A stretch of 64,000 nt of DNA from positions 248,001 to 312,000 of the forward strand of contig NOWV01000006.1 in NCBI GenBank assembly GCA_003344405.1. The letters run 5' to 3'. Below, piece after piece: positions 24,412 to 35,468 of the stretch (within the stretch, counting starts at the first letter, position 1; every line of letters starts with the position of its first letter). The stretch is from Trichoplax sp. H2 (lineage: Eukaryota; Placozoa; Uniplacotomia; Trichoplacea). The translations under genes and the position numbers were made by a program. The notes under the pieces are model-generated. The model saw nothing but the letters and a program-made list of their open reading frames with translations, was not told the origin of the DNA and did no database searches.

Positions 24412-27400
24412 TTATACTGCAGCTCCTATTCTCGAATTGTTATTCTCTTGCACTCTGCCATCTTGTATTGCGTCTTCAGGGACTTCTGAGGGCAAAGGTA
24501 CTTCAGATGCAGAACTGCTGTTATTTTGACTGTTATTGTGATTGTATCCAGGTTGTGTAATAACAGCCGGTAACGTATTTGGTGTGGGATTATTTATACT
24601 TCTAGAGCCATAGTTAGGATTTGTATCATTTAAAAGATTGTACTGACCAACCTTAATTTTAAAAAATTGACCAGTAATCAAAGATCCACGAAAAATCAAT
24701 TACAAGTAGATATCACCATACGCATCATAGACCTACTTGATAGGGCATAGCTGTAGCTCGCTTATGCAAAGCAAGTGCCTCTTCATCTTCTGGACCAACA
24801 GTCCCACGTACATCGATTAAGCTGTCGATTTATTGAAAGATTTAGGATGTTAAGGGTGCGCATGACGTCAAAAGAAAACTAGTTGCGCTAGCTTAAAGGC
24901 ATTTTCATTTATCTTACAATTACCTAGGTGGAAAAGGCCCACACGATACTGCAAGGAAATTCTCTAAAGCAGAACCATGACTATATGGATTACTGGTTGC
25001 TTCACCGCGCCTTGCAGCCCACGATCCCTTAATCTAAAATTTATAAATTAGGCGATAGAATAAAAAAATTAAATTTTACCTACAACCAAAGATAGATACA
25101 TTTTACGAATGAGGTAAATACAAAAACTTGCCTGTTCGTTTGTGGTTTGTCCATTATATATCAAATAAGAATGAAATCCTGATAGTCCTACCACAGACCA
25201 CAACGCTAGAAATGATACTATTCCGTTGAAAACAGTGCGACGAGTTAAGAAAATAATAACCGTTTGAACTACTTTTAACAAAATGCGATTAACGTAATAT
25301 GATCGACGTCACTTTCACAGAGTATTTAAATGAACTAATCGGAAGAGTTATTTTACGAATTATATAAGAGAATGTTTAATGGATATCTCGGCGGTGAGTC
25401 CCTAAGCGCAGTAGCGATAGACGCACCCGGTTCGAAAGACCCTAGAGGAAGATATGAAGGCAACGGATATTGTCGTTAATAGTAATAAATAGGATGAAAT
25501 CGAAATAGCCGACAAGGCTCTCAGTAAGTATACGTAGTTATCAGGATAAACGTATCAAAAGTAACAATAAATTTACTCACTTAAAACCAGGTTTGTGATT
25601 GAAAAGCCTAAGATATAGATACAAAGAACGGATACAGACAGACAAAAGTGAAAGAAGTATCGATAATTCCTTTTGCCGACACAATTGCCAACCTACAGCC
25701 GAAATATTACGATGATAGGATTCGTTATTAACAATGCTTCATAGTATCTAGTAATTTGGCATAATAGCATGATGATACGAACCCATGGGCAGTGATGATC
25801 GAAATTTTCTTTATAGCGCCAAATTCCAATGATATAGTGTGAGGTAAACAGCATAGGCGTAAATTCAGAGAAAAATAATCAAATCATTAATATTTTACCA
25901 CAACTAAATTCTTAGTGGTGATTTCAAAAGAAACAAGTCCAATTCATCTCCTAACCAATAATATCTACTGTCAATATATATACAAATCTTATACGCAACT
26001 CGTTAAGTTAAAGAATTCTGATATACGATAATTGGTGCATTGAATTAAATAGTGAATTATAATAGTGTAAGCAGTATCAGTTGCCTCACTCTATTCCATG
26101 ATTGAATTCATATAATATTAAATAAACTAACCAACACAATTATCGCAAAAGCTGCAATGGGAAGCTCGTGGAGGACGAAAAATTTTGCAGGAATAACAAT
26201 ATTTCAACTTTACTGGTACACCATTAACAGTGATCTCTTTTACTCTTGGAGGTGGTCGATAAGCAGTAGGGCCATCACCATTTGTTGGATCAACAACTAC
26301 AGAAATTAAAAATTAGGCAAAATTGGGAATAAGTGGAGAATCTAAATACGCTTGTAATTGTCCAATCCACAGTATTTTTGCAGGTCGAATAGAGACAACA
26401 TGCTGTACCAGACCGGATTTATAGTTGTAATAATTTTAAGCTTAGATTTATTATGAAAGTTAAACTACAGGTACAGAATTGCAATATCGGCGAAATGGAA
26501 AGTACTGTATGTACACTTGTAGAGTCTACTGTATAATACAACATCAATTATTGTAAGAACCTTCGGCTAATATACAAATTAGATTCATTTTTATTATCAT
26601 GTTCAAAAATATTTTTAACAAATAAAATCACTTACTAAACATCCTTTCTAAATACGCAATTTCACTCGCCGTGGCTCTGGGTATAATGCCGGGATCGGTG
26701 AATGTCGTTCTCAGAAGGCAAGTGAGAGTAAATAGGAAGAGGATGGCACCAATAATGGGGACAGCAATGCTCAATTTATGAGACAGATAAACACCACTAC
26801 AGTAAAATTGCATCATTTATCAAAGTCAATATTTATTAAATAGAAAGCATACAAAACCTATCGGCAATAACAAATACGCTAGTTGGATGTGTCCAGTGAG
26901 GACATAATAATAAGAATACGAATAAATTGTAACAAAGAAGTCAGAAAAAACGTAATGCTGGTTAGGGTTAGGGGAGGGGGTATGCACATAAAGTGTTTTG
27001 AATGGGTGATGGGATATTGTCGATCAACTTGAATCTGATAATAAAATTGAGGAATAGTCGAAATAGTAATCCAAGGCTTATGACGTAGCTGCAATAAAAC
27101 GATTGAGGCAAGTAATCATTCTTTGCAGTAATGATGTAATAGTAACTAACATTCGATGAAACTGATGGCATGAATAGCAACATTCAAATAGCCTTGAAAA
27201 TCGATCGGATCACTATTGGAGATACTCACGTCGAAATAACACAAGTTTACAAGTATGAAAGTTATGCTACCGAAAGTAATAGCATTGGGTGTCAGCTATG
27301 TTAGTCCTGTAAGCGCGGTGTGCTTACACGGCTGGACCTAATGGACATCTATTTGCAAGTGCAATAATGAAAAAATCATTTTTAGGCACTATCCCCAGTC

Positions 27401-29544
27401 CGCAGATGATGCAATTACAGTACACTAGTATGATTGATACAGATCGTATCTCAAATTGTCAATAAAGTTACCGCTCGTTTGCTTTACAGTAGTGATTTCG
27501 CAATATGGTAGTATACTGTACTGATACTTCGCTAAGTCCATGGTCTGCACTGTGCACAGATATTACAATAAATGAAGAGATTTTTCGTATTAGTCTAGTA
27601 CATAAGTACAGCTTTGGAAAATAGAGATACACAAGTGTACAAGGACTGCACTATCGGTCTAGACGAGCCAGCACTCGTATCTTATCGTAACTTTCCCATG
27701 AAAGCTATTTTCATTATACAGTAGATAACGATTCAGCACGAGGAAAAGTTTCTTGAATTAGTGACTATTTTATTGCCTGCTACAATAATTACGAACTTCC
27801 GGGTTTAAGGTAGGAATTGGATGAACTGCGTACACTATAGCCACGGCACAATTGTGTATATCAAATTTATTAATCAATACTGTATTAACTTAAAAAAGTT
27901 GACAAGGTAAGTTCGATCTCAGTACGCTTACAGACTGCATGTTACAAAATGGAATATTCTCATTTATCGATAAATCAGACGCTTCAAGACAATACTAGAT
28001 TGGGACACCCTATAAATATTGAACTTTCTTAAAGTCTGTCTATTTAACCGAAACCAAGCGGGATTTTGTTCGATTTACAGGATCATACTATAATACACTT
28101 CAAAGTGTACAGTATACTGTTACAATTATTTTAGCATGTTGTGGAAAAGACGCTGACTGCGTTTTCTTTTCAGTGGTGTATTATAAAATAGTTGTAATGG
28201 TAGAATCTTGAACTATATTTTACTGGCAGTAATTGCAGAACAAGCATTATCAAGTGTAGGTAACGCTCCTCGAATAATATCACCCCAGGCAGCCATTAAT
28301 CACTTTCATCCACGAAATAGCTACGCATTTCAGAATCAGATGTTAACTATATTTTCAGTTCAGCTGCGTACAATAAAATAGCCGTAATAGTAGAATTTGG
28401 GGTTATGTTCTACTGGTAGTAATTGTGGAACAAGTGTTCGACAGTGTCAAGGAAAAAGCTACTCGAATAATATCACTGCAATCATTTCTTCATCACTCCA
28501 CGTAAGATAACCGCTTATTTCAGAGTTACGCTTCTACTGAACCTTATACTGTATTGGACGCGTCGAGAGATGATAGTATACTGTACTGTACATCATGATG
28601 CAATTGTAACAGTACTACTAAGAAATAGAATATCGAATTGTAAAAGTCTATAATATTATTTTACGTTAACTTGTTGGAGGCAAACCCTTTCATGGAAATC
28701 TGCAGTGTATTCATGCTTTATTGAATAGAGCTATGCTATACGTAGAAGCACTACGATGTGAATTTGGAAGAGAATCTTGCAATACTGGACTTGACTGTGT
28801 ACGTTGAAATTTAAAATGAATAACTTTCCACATACCGAAACTATGCTGTCACGAACTATAGACTACAGTAGAATAACGCAGCTGAGTCATGCCAATACTA
28901 GGGTTACTTTTTCTTTATTGCCAGTAGCATTATTCTGTTGTAATAATACGATTAAGTGTACATTGATTTTTCTTGATGCCATGCGTTGTAGGACAGAAAG
29001 TTTGACTATCATTTGGAGGTTGATTTTGCCTAGTGATAAAACTGATCATCAGTTACTTGGCTCGTAAACTACGCATGATAATTAATTTATATAATATCAT
29101 TTCCTGTCTTGAACAATCAATGACTCCAATGGAGTCTACGTAGAAGTACATTACTGTACTGAAAAAATAAAGTTGAATTTTACCATGACTAAGAAAATGA
29201 TGTGTTGGCCAGTTGAATAAGATAATACCCCTTGGCAAAATTGGGGGTTTTGAAATTAATCTTAACGTAGTAACCCAAACACGACTGACAGTACAGTCCA
29301 CTTCAAAGTTAGTTGGCATGGTGGGTGCGATCATTTAGATCGTAGTCAAGGCTAGACACGAGTCGATTTCTATTACTTACTCAAAGGCAATAAAAAGACA
29401 ACAACATACGACTATCAAGGATCCTGTAAATGATACCAAGCCGATATCTCGTCCAGTCATTAAGCGACCATTAAGGCAAAAGCGATTTCTGCCAGGAAAA
29501 ATTTCCCATTTACGTTGAACCATGACGGCAGTATAGCGTGTCAT
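24412..29544 (-). CDS. ZDHHC14: DHHC protein S-palmitoyltransferase (ZDHHC9/14/18 type)
   Basis: Membrane enzyme that transfers palmitate from acyl-CoA to cysteines of target proteins, typically at the Golgi. Exons on the minus strand, transcript order: 29544-29381, 26796-26636, 26296-26132, 25809-25784, 25692-25581, 25271-25132, 25033-24924, 24821-24737, 24651-24412. All phases close, 400 aa. Order: [12 protein letters not shown] start, TM1 (about 33-54), TM2 (62-82), TDPGIIPRA, Cys-rich domain [24 protein letters not shown] at 167-170, [12 protein letters not shown]3, TM4 with [10 protein letters not shown], then a TTNE motif (TTxE). The cytosolic tail is Asn/Ser/Pro-rich. The DHHC exon is only 26 nt, and intron 6 has a GC donor. 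The start is the first ATG of the exon; upstream codons are open but lack ATG, so a further 5' exon is possible. ZDHHC14 is chosen over ZDHHC9/18 mainly because TMEM242, its human neighbour, is also close here. Confidence 0.92.
25034..25131 (-). other. GC-AG intron of ZDHHC gene
   Basis: The donor on the minus strand is GAACAG|GCAAGT, a perfect GC-type donor, and the acceptor is TTTTAG|ATT. It joins TTNEQ to [12 protein letters not shown] in phase 0, matching the family's TTNE-x-IKGSW sequence. No GT donor in the vicinity gives that join. Confidence 0.85.
27301..27341. repeat. Inverted repeat, hairpin-forming
   Basis: TGTAAGC (27308-27314) and GCTTACA (27322-27328) are perfect 7-bp arms around a 7-base GC-rich loop. 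Outer strings TTAGTCC (27301-27307) and GGACCTAA (27334-27341) extend the stem imperfectly. It lies in ZDHHC intron 1. Confidence 0.6.
28165..28545. repeat. Two-unit diverged tandem repeat in ZDHHC intron 1
   Basis: Units start near 28171 and 28361, about 190 bp apart. Both have CAG..G.GTA..ATAAAATAG..GTAAT.GTAGAAT, TACTGG(C/T)AGTAATTG, GAACAAG..TT and CTCGAATAATATCAC in the same order. Confidence 0.7.
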
Positions 29545-29879
29545 ATGAGTTAGGGCAGAAGCCAAATTTTCGATTGGAATAAACTACTGTACAGTATTAC
29601 AACACAACTCTTCTCCAGGACTCAATCAACTAATTCTACACTTTACTAATTTGTACATGGAAGAAGATGAATTGAATTAAGGATCAATCAGCCTGATTAT
29701 AAATGTTTTAAATGTTTTATAGTTTCTAGACACCTTTTGCTAAAGAGAATTATTGTAAACTGATTGGAAATCTGTTCTGCGCAGCTCCACCAGCGTGAAA
29801 TTCAAGTGACTGTAGTAGCGTAGCGTGTACAAGGCTGCATTGAAACATGGACCACACGTCCAGCACACTACTCTACAGT

Positions 29880-30300
29880 GTATAGTATACAGTAGTACAG
29901 TACTGTACAGTACTGTACACTGTACAGATGAAGTTTTTTTCTTTCATCGTCTACAGTATACTGTACTGTACTGTACAGATGAAGTTTTCTTCTTACAGTA
30001 CTGTACTGTACATCGTCTATACTGTACTGTACTGTACAGTACTGTACAGTACTATACAGTACAGTACAGTACAGATGAAGTTTTCTTCTTTCATCGTCTA
30101 TACTGTACTATATAGATGAAGTTTTCTTCTTTCATCGTCTATACTGTACTGTACATACTATACAGATGAAATTTTCTTCTTTCATCGTCTATACTGTACT
30201 ATACTGTACAGTGTACAGTAAATACAGATGAAGTTTTCTTCTTTCATCGTCTATACTGTACTGTACGGATGAAGTTTTCTTCTGTTATAGTCGGTACAGT
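29880..30300. repeat. Array of palindromic hairpin repeats
   Basis: About seven copies of a unit holding GATGAAG-TTTTCTT-CTTTCATC start near 29927, 29978, 30074, 30115, 30165, 30227 and 30268. GATGAA and TTCATC form inverted arms in each copy. Copies are separated by variable runs of self-complementary CTGTACAGTACTGTAC sequence, so spacing ranges from about 40 to 95 bp. The copies are nearly identical, unlike the other arrays here, so this array is young or homogenised. Confidence 0.9.
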
Positions 30301-30339
30301 GCAATCCAGCATTGTACTGTGCACTGTACTGCGGGTCAC

Positions 30340-30860
30340 TCCGAACTCCGATTGACCTGCTTTGAGCGCAGTACGGTACGGTACGAATACCATTCTGATT
30401 GATATTTTTATTTTAGACTCCGAAGACGATCCGACTTGAAAGGATGAGATACAAATCCAGTACCAAGTCCGATCGTTGAAATGATAATCGGATAGGAATC
30501 CACAAAATTGCATTGCACAGTAGCGTTTGTACATGTGTACGTACATGGTACATGCAAGCAGAGACTACCACAGTAGAGAGGCAACGTACAGTATGCGGCC
30601 TACAACTTGGAGTCCATGACTCACTCATTGACGGGCGTATCCGGCCGGTACCGGTACGACTCCGACCCAATGTTACAATAGAGCACCGAATCCAGTACGA
30701 ATCCGATCGGCTTGGCAAAACAGTAACGTACAGTACAGCACTAGTAGTGTACACTGAGTGCTACAAGAAACCGCCACCTCTATTCTTGTTCGGTACTGTT
30801 GTCCTTGACGGTTACAGTTTGTAAAAAACGAACCGAACCGAACTGAACCGAACTCAGGCC
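30340..30860. repeat. GC-richer block with pentameric simple repeats
   Basis: The block holds GTACGGTACGGTACG (about 30369-30385), CCGGCCGGTACCGGTACG (about 30641-30659) and CGAACCGAACCGAACTGAACCGAAC (about 30829-30853). These share CGGTA/CGAAC-type pentamers that are rare elsewhere in the window. There is no recognisable transposase, tRNA-type promoter or terminal repeat. Confidence 0.6.
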
Positions 30861-31345
30861 TTGGTCTAATTGACATTCATCAGAGTTGGAGAATTTCGCT
30901 AAGTCACTTTTTATCTCAACTTTTAGTCCGACAGTCTAAAATGATACTAAATATTATTACCAAAGGGATATTCTATGAATGGAGTGCTATGAACTACGTG
31001 ATTTCTGCGATCTGTGGATAGGATAGTAGTTAATTTGTGAAATAATACAGTACTGTATTTCATTCCTAGTTTACTGTACTACGGTCTACAGAGTGACATC
31101 ATTTTGGTCAGCTATTTGCCCTTGCGCGTCACACGGATCAATACTACTGTATTATACTGTACTGTACTGTACATCCTCAAACACACAATATTGTTCAAGC
31201 GTTTTGTCCAAAAAATAATGTCACCCCTAGACACACATCAATGTACAGTACAGTATACAAAGTAAGTAAATAAGAAGAAGAAGAACGCTGCAAAACACTA
31301 GCGCACAGCTTGCGTCGTTTGCTTCTCAAATCCCAATCTTTCAGG

Positions 31346-33947
31346 ATGACTTCGTATTCTCTGCGCGTTGGATGCAGTATTCGTGATATCCTGACACCTG
31401 CACTTGTGGTAGACCTACAAAAGTTAGATTATAACTTAAAGAGACTGCCTGAATCTTTGAAAGGAATCAATATCAATATTAGGCCCCATGCTAAAGCCCA
31501 CAAATGTCCATCTTTAGCCCATTTTCAGGTAAACACTAGCTCTACTATACGCGTATAGAAAATTCAACGGATTAAAACACGCTACCTTTGATGGACTGTA
31601 TATGAGAACATGAGTCAGAAACTACAATCCTAACAATCAGCTTTGGTGCTGTTACATCCATAGATGGCATATTGCATGCATTGACATTTCGCATATACCG
31701 TCTAGGGATGTGCAAAGTGCAATGCAACATCGACACTTGTTGATGGGCTTGTTAAACCCAACTTAATGTAGCTTATTTTAACGGTGCTCGATCCACTTTG
31801 GCCCTACCGGATGTTTTGGATAAGATATAACCAATGTTGTAATCTATTTACATGCAGATTAAACATGGCTCCGTCGGAATGTGCTGTCAAAAGTTATGCG
31901 AAGCTGAGAGCATGGTACGCGTACTTGTATCGCAATCATTTGTTAATCAATCTCAGGAATATTGCATGCGTGTAGGAGCATTCTGTAATATAAGCATATC
32001 GTGATACATACTACATACAAACTCGTAGAATGCAAATATCAATTACTGGCAGTCTTTCCATGAGTAATTTACTAATATCAAGGTGATTATAATCTTTGGA
32101 TTCAATCAGGTAACTGGTGGTATCAAAGACATCTTGTTGTCCAACGAGGTTTGTTCTATTGCTTCTTGTTTTTTAATTAATTAATTATTAGAAAGTAATG
32201 TCTTGGACCAAATACTTTGATGCTAAACTCGCTAAATCATTGAACTAGCTTGTTGGAAAATCCAAACTTACCAGGCTAGCTTTGCTAGCTAGAAATGCAC
32301 ATATTACTGTATGCATTGACAACGAAGACGTTGCTTCTCAATTATCTCACATTGCCAAAGATTTAAACGTTGAATTGGATGCCTTAGTGGAGATTGATGT
32401 AGGTCAAGAGAGATGTGGTGTACCGCCAGGAGAAGCTGCTGTTAACCTCGCTCGTCATTTAACCAGCTTACCCAATTTACATTATAAAGGGATTCAAGCC
32501 TATCAAGGGTACGAATTACAGTTTCTTAACTTGTTCGTATCTGATTTGAGTGACAAGGTCTTTAGCTTATCGTTTACAATGCTTTAATAAGCTACATTCC
32601 GAAAATTCGCTAATTATCCAGATAGCAACTTTATACGTACGAGTAGATAGGTAGGTATACGCGCATGTTGAAAATCTAGTAAATTTATATCGGTTCAAAA
32701 GCAATTGGTTGCCTTCCTAACCGAGATCTATTATATATTATGCTTCAAGTATAAGTGGACTACTACAGTACTGCAATATACGGTACAATTATTGTATCAA
32801 TTTTTGTTTGTTATTCGCATAAAATTGTTCGCATATACTGCACTCGTATTTTTAAAAGATCGTTTGATATAATACTGATTGTGTACGCACTATAGGTGAA
32901 AATTTTTATCCATTATTCCATCTGAAAAAATATTTCAGTGCAAACTTTGCAATGTAATATATCTTCTAGGTGGAATCAACACATTAGGAAGTATAACGAT
33001 AGAAAGGCAGCGGTTGACATGGTAGTAACGAAAGTAAAAGTTACTTTAGAGGTAAATATATCATGCAGTGTACAAAGTCATGTTGAGATATTGTTGCTTT
33101 CATGGCATAGTAAATTCCGAAGCAAATTACGGTGATTGATACAACCATAGGCTTTAAGAAAACATGATTTACCTTGTGAAATTGTGACCGGTGGAGGCAC
33201 TGGAACTTACATATTTGAAGCCAATAGTGGAGGTATATTGTGCTTCTTGCCGCATGATTTCAAGTCGTGCATATTCCGTTGATTCATGTAGAAATACTGA
33301 ATACTTACGTTCGCATTCTGCTTTCTTTATCTGATAGTGTACACAGAGGTTCAACCGGTAATATATTGTAGTATTCTCTTCATGCTGTCATTTCCCCCCA
33401 ACTTTCTGTATTGTTGAGCTACATTGGATATAGTTTCTTACAATTTTGCGTTCTTACTCTAGGGTTCATATGTTTTTATGGATGCAGATTACGGCCGAAA
33501 TTTTGATCAGAAGGACGAATATGTATCGGATTTCCGACAAAGTCTGTTTGTGCTGAGTACTGTCGTCAGTGTTACGCCTGGTCAACGTGCCGTATTAGAT
33601 GCCGGACTGAAAGCGATTAGCCTTGATTCTGGCGTACCTGTTTTAGCAGATTACCCAGAACTAACTTTCAATAATGGTGGAGATGAACATGGGATCATTA
33701 CACCAGCTGGCAATTTCAAGGTCCTACAGTATATGTTTATATACATGTTTGTATTGAGATCTTACAATTTTAAAGACAGAAGTTATATAACGATTTTTTA
33801 TCAATGTCTTATTAGGTTGGTGACACGGTATGGCTTGTTCCTGGACATTGTGATCCAACAGTCAATATGTACGATAATCTGATCGGTATCAGAAACGGAA
33901 TTGTAGAATGCGTCTGGCCAATTTCAGGTCGTGGACCTGGAGTTTAG
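31346..33947 (+). CDS. PLP enzyme of D-threonine aldolase / D-serine dehydratase family
   Basis: Fold-type III (alanine racemase-like) PLP enzyme acting on D-hydroxy amino acids. Exons: 31346-31528, 31858-31914, 32110-32148, 32249-32508, 32970-33051, 33151-33232, 33338-33357, 33463-33720, 33816-33947. All phases close, 370 aa. RPHAKAHK carries the predicted PLP Schiff-base lysine (K50). VTGGGTGTY is the phosphate-binding Gly-rich loop. The C-terminal domain starts around the GSYVFMDADYGRN string. Near the end PGHCDPTVN gives His338 and Asp340. In the family, eukaryotic D-serine dehydratase has a His-x-Cys zinc site, whereas D-threonine aldolase has His-x-Asp. The HCD triplet here therefore favours an aldolase-like activity, though substrate cannot be settled from sequence. 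Exon 7 is a 20-nt microexon (YTEVQP). The start is the ATG at 31346; upstream in-frame codons lack ATG. No signal peptide is evident, so it is probably cytosolic. Confidence 0.9.
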
Positions 33948-34056
33948 ACTTAGATGCATTATAGAAGATAAGATAATCACTCTGGAAACCAATTCTCGAT
34001 AAAATAATTAATTAGAAATTATGCACAGGGATTATTGCGTACATGCATTCAAATGC

Positions 34057-34062
34057 AATAAA
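34057..34062 (+). promoter_or_regulatory. Poly(A) signal of DTA-like gene
   Basis: A canonical AATAAA lies about 110 bases after the stop codon and is followed within 25 bases by a T/G-rich stretch, the usual arrangement for 3' end formation. Confidence 0.5.
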
Positions 34063-34806
34063 ATTCTCATGTTGTATGCATCAAATTTGAACGATATGTG
34101 ATGAAATCATTCGTTCTATGTGAGTGTAGCATACAAGATATCTATCATGGATTGTGTAGTTGTAACAATTCGATTTATGTTATGGTATACTGTAAAGTAA
34201 TTCTCTTGCTAGCTGATTCTGTGATTCTATAGATGGCAATAGCTGATCACAGGTGTTGAATCAAAATTATCTGTATTCTTTATCCTGTAGGTAGACGTCA
34301 ATAGCAGCTATTCGATAATTATTATATATGACATAAATTAAATTAATCATATGTTCTAATAGTCGGTGAACATAGATATCCAAATGATTAATCCGATACC
34401 ATCTATTAACAGAGATCACCGATGATTGTCCGAATATTGTTCTGGCAGTGCTACAAAATGTATACCTACTTAAAAGATTTACACTCACAGTCCATCCCAT
34501 GCTTTCGCCTTTAAATATCTAATGAAGAAATTGTTGTATTCGTAGCTATAAATAAATTTATTTAAATACATTAAATCCGTATCGATAGCCAACATATTCT
34601 TACTCGAATAATAACAAGACAATTAATGAATAAGTAAATCCCTTCATAATATCGATTTGCAAATGGCCGAGTACAATTGACGCGAAGATTGGAGATGATA
34701 GTTGACTCAACCGATCAGTAAATCATATCATTATCATACAGAGCTATATCATATGACATTTTTGAGGAGGATTAGACGATTTACTAGTAGCCATCTTCGC
34801 TAAAAC

Positions 34807-34812
34807 TTTATT
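34807..34812 (-). promoter_or_regulatory. TMEM242: Poly(A) signal of TMEM242
   Basis: AATAAA on the minus strand, about 71 bases downstream of the TMEM242 stop codon. Confidence 0.5.
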
Positions 34813-34882
34813 ATTAAAAATAAAGGTCTCCCAATTTTTAACCCAATTTGTAGTTGCCTGATATACAAAAGGATTTAAGGCC

Positions 34883-35468
34883 TCATTTTTTACTATCATC
34901 ATCTTTTGAGATGGAGTTATTTCTCGGTAATCGCATATGTTCGAACCGTTTTACAAATTCGCCATCTTTTGAAGGCATAATGCTCCTCATTTTATCGCCA
35001 AATTCTTTAGCCTATTGTAAATATTAATACAGAGAGTTATTCTACCATTTTATCATTGGATTTGAATTGTATAGTACTACTGTAGACTATTCTTCATAAA
35101 TTTCCGTCAATTTATTCCTTTGAATTACTCAAGATGAAACCGGAGAGTGATGAGTACTTTGAATTGAACTTACGTACACTGTGAACATTGAAAAGAGTTC
35201 GAACTGATATGATTGCCATTGCAAATCCACCACATGAGATTACTGTAGCCCAGCCTAAGGCTCTAGTTGCTAATCTTCCTCCTTCATATTGGCTATGCAT
35301 GAATACATCTGGATGTTTTCTTCTTGTTAATGAAATAGTAGCGCCAAAACCACCTAAAATTGATACCATTGAGATTCCGACAAGCACAGGTAATGCTATC
35401 GTATTGAAACTAAATTTGCTAGCTTTATTTTCCTCCTCCTCCGTTTTATCTATAGTTTCTTTTTCCAT
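34883..35468 (-). CDS. TMEM242: TMEM242-family mitochondrial inner-membrane protein
   Basis: Two exons, 35468-35178 and 35011-34883, joined in phase 0, give 139 aa, close to the roughly 141-aa human protein. TMEM242 is known as a mitochondrial factor helping assembly of ATP synthase and respiratory complex I. The N-terminus is acidic (EEEE run at 10-13). Hydrophobic segments lie at about 24-46 and 70-92. Family strings: LTRRKHPDVF (the ISLxRRK-P pattern), LATRALGWAT, and in the second exon FGDKMRSIMPS. The tail is charged and ends in Lys. The join uses donor CACAGT|GTACGT; the alternative GTAC|GTAAGT four bases downstream would create a stop and was rejected. The gene is divergent to CRYZL1 and convergent with the DTA-like gene. 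Confidence 0.9.

Larger units (their letters stand above)
29545..31345. other. Divergent intergenic region between ZDHHC and DTA-like gene
   Basis: The two flanking genes point away from each other, so both promoters should lie here. The centre is taken up by a hairpin repeat array (29880-30300) and a stretch richer in G and C with five-base periodicities (30300-30880). GTACTGTAC-type palindromes recur at 31140-31175 and 31245-31255. Many open frames cross this region on both strands, but they follow the repeats and show no domain, so they are not called as genes. Confidence 0.65.
33948..34882. other. Convergent intergenic region
   Basis: The region holds the 3' UTRs of the DTA-like gene (plus) and TMEM242 (minus). 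A minus-strand open frame at 34267-34500 has no domain or splice support and is not called. Nothing else was recognised. Confidence 0.6.

Noticed and set aside
25405-25445. GGTTCGAAA string resembling a tRNA T-arm
   Set aside because: The flanking bases do not form a T-stem, and no acceptor or anticodon arms are found. It lies within a ZDHHC intron.
29825-30876. Several overlapping open frames of 60-113 codons on both strands
   Set aside because: They follow the hairpin and pentamer repeats, their translations are low-complexity, and they show no domain or splice support.
31310-31345. Upstream in-frame extension of the DTA-like protein
   Set aside because: It would begin at TTG rather than ATG. 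The first ATG at 31346 is the better start.
34267-34500. 77-codon open frame on the minus strand between the DTA-like gene and TMEM242
   Set aside because: No recognisable motif, and it lies in a convergent 3' UTR interval. Probably chance, though a small gene cannot be excluded.
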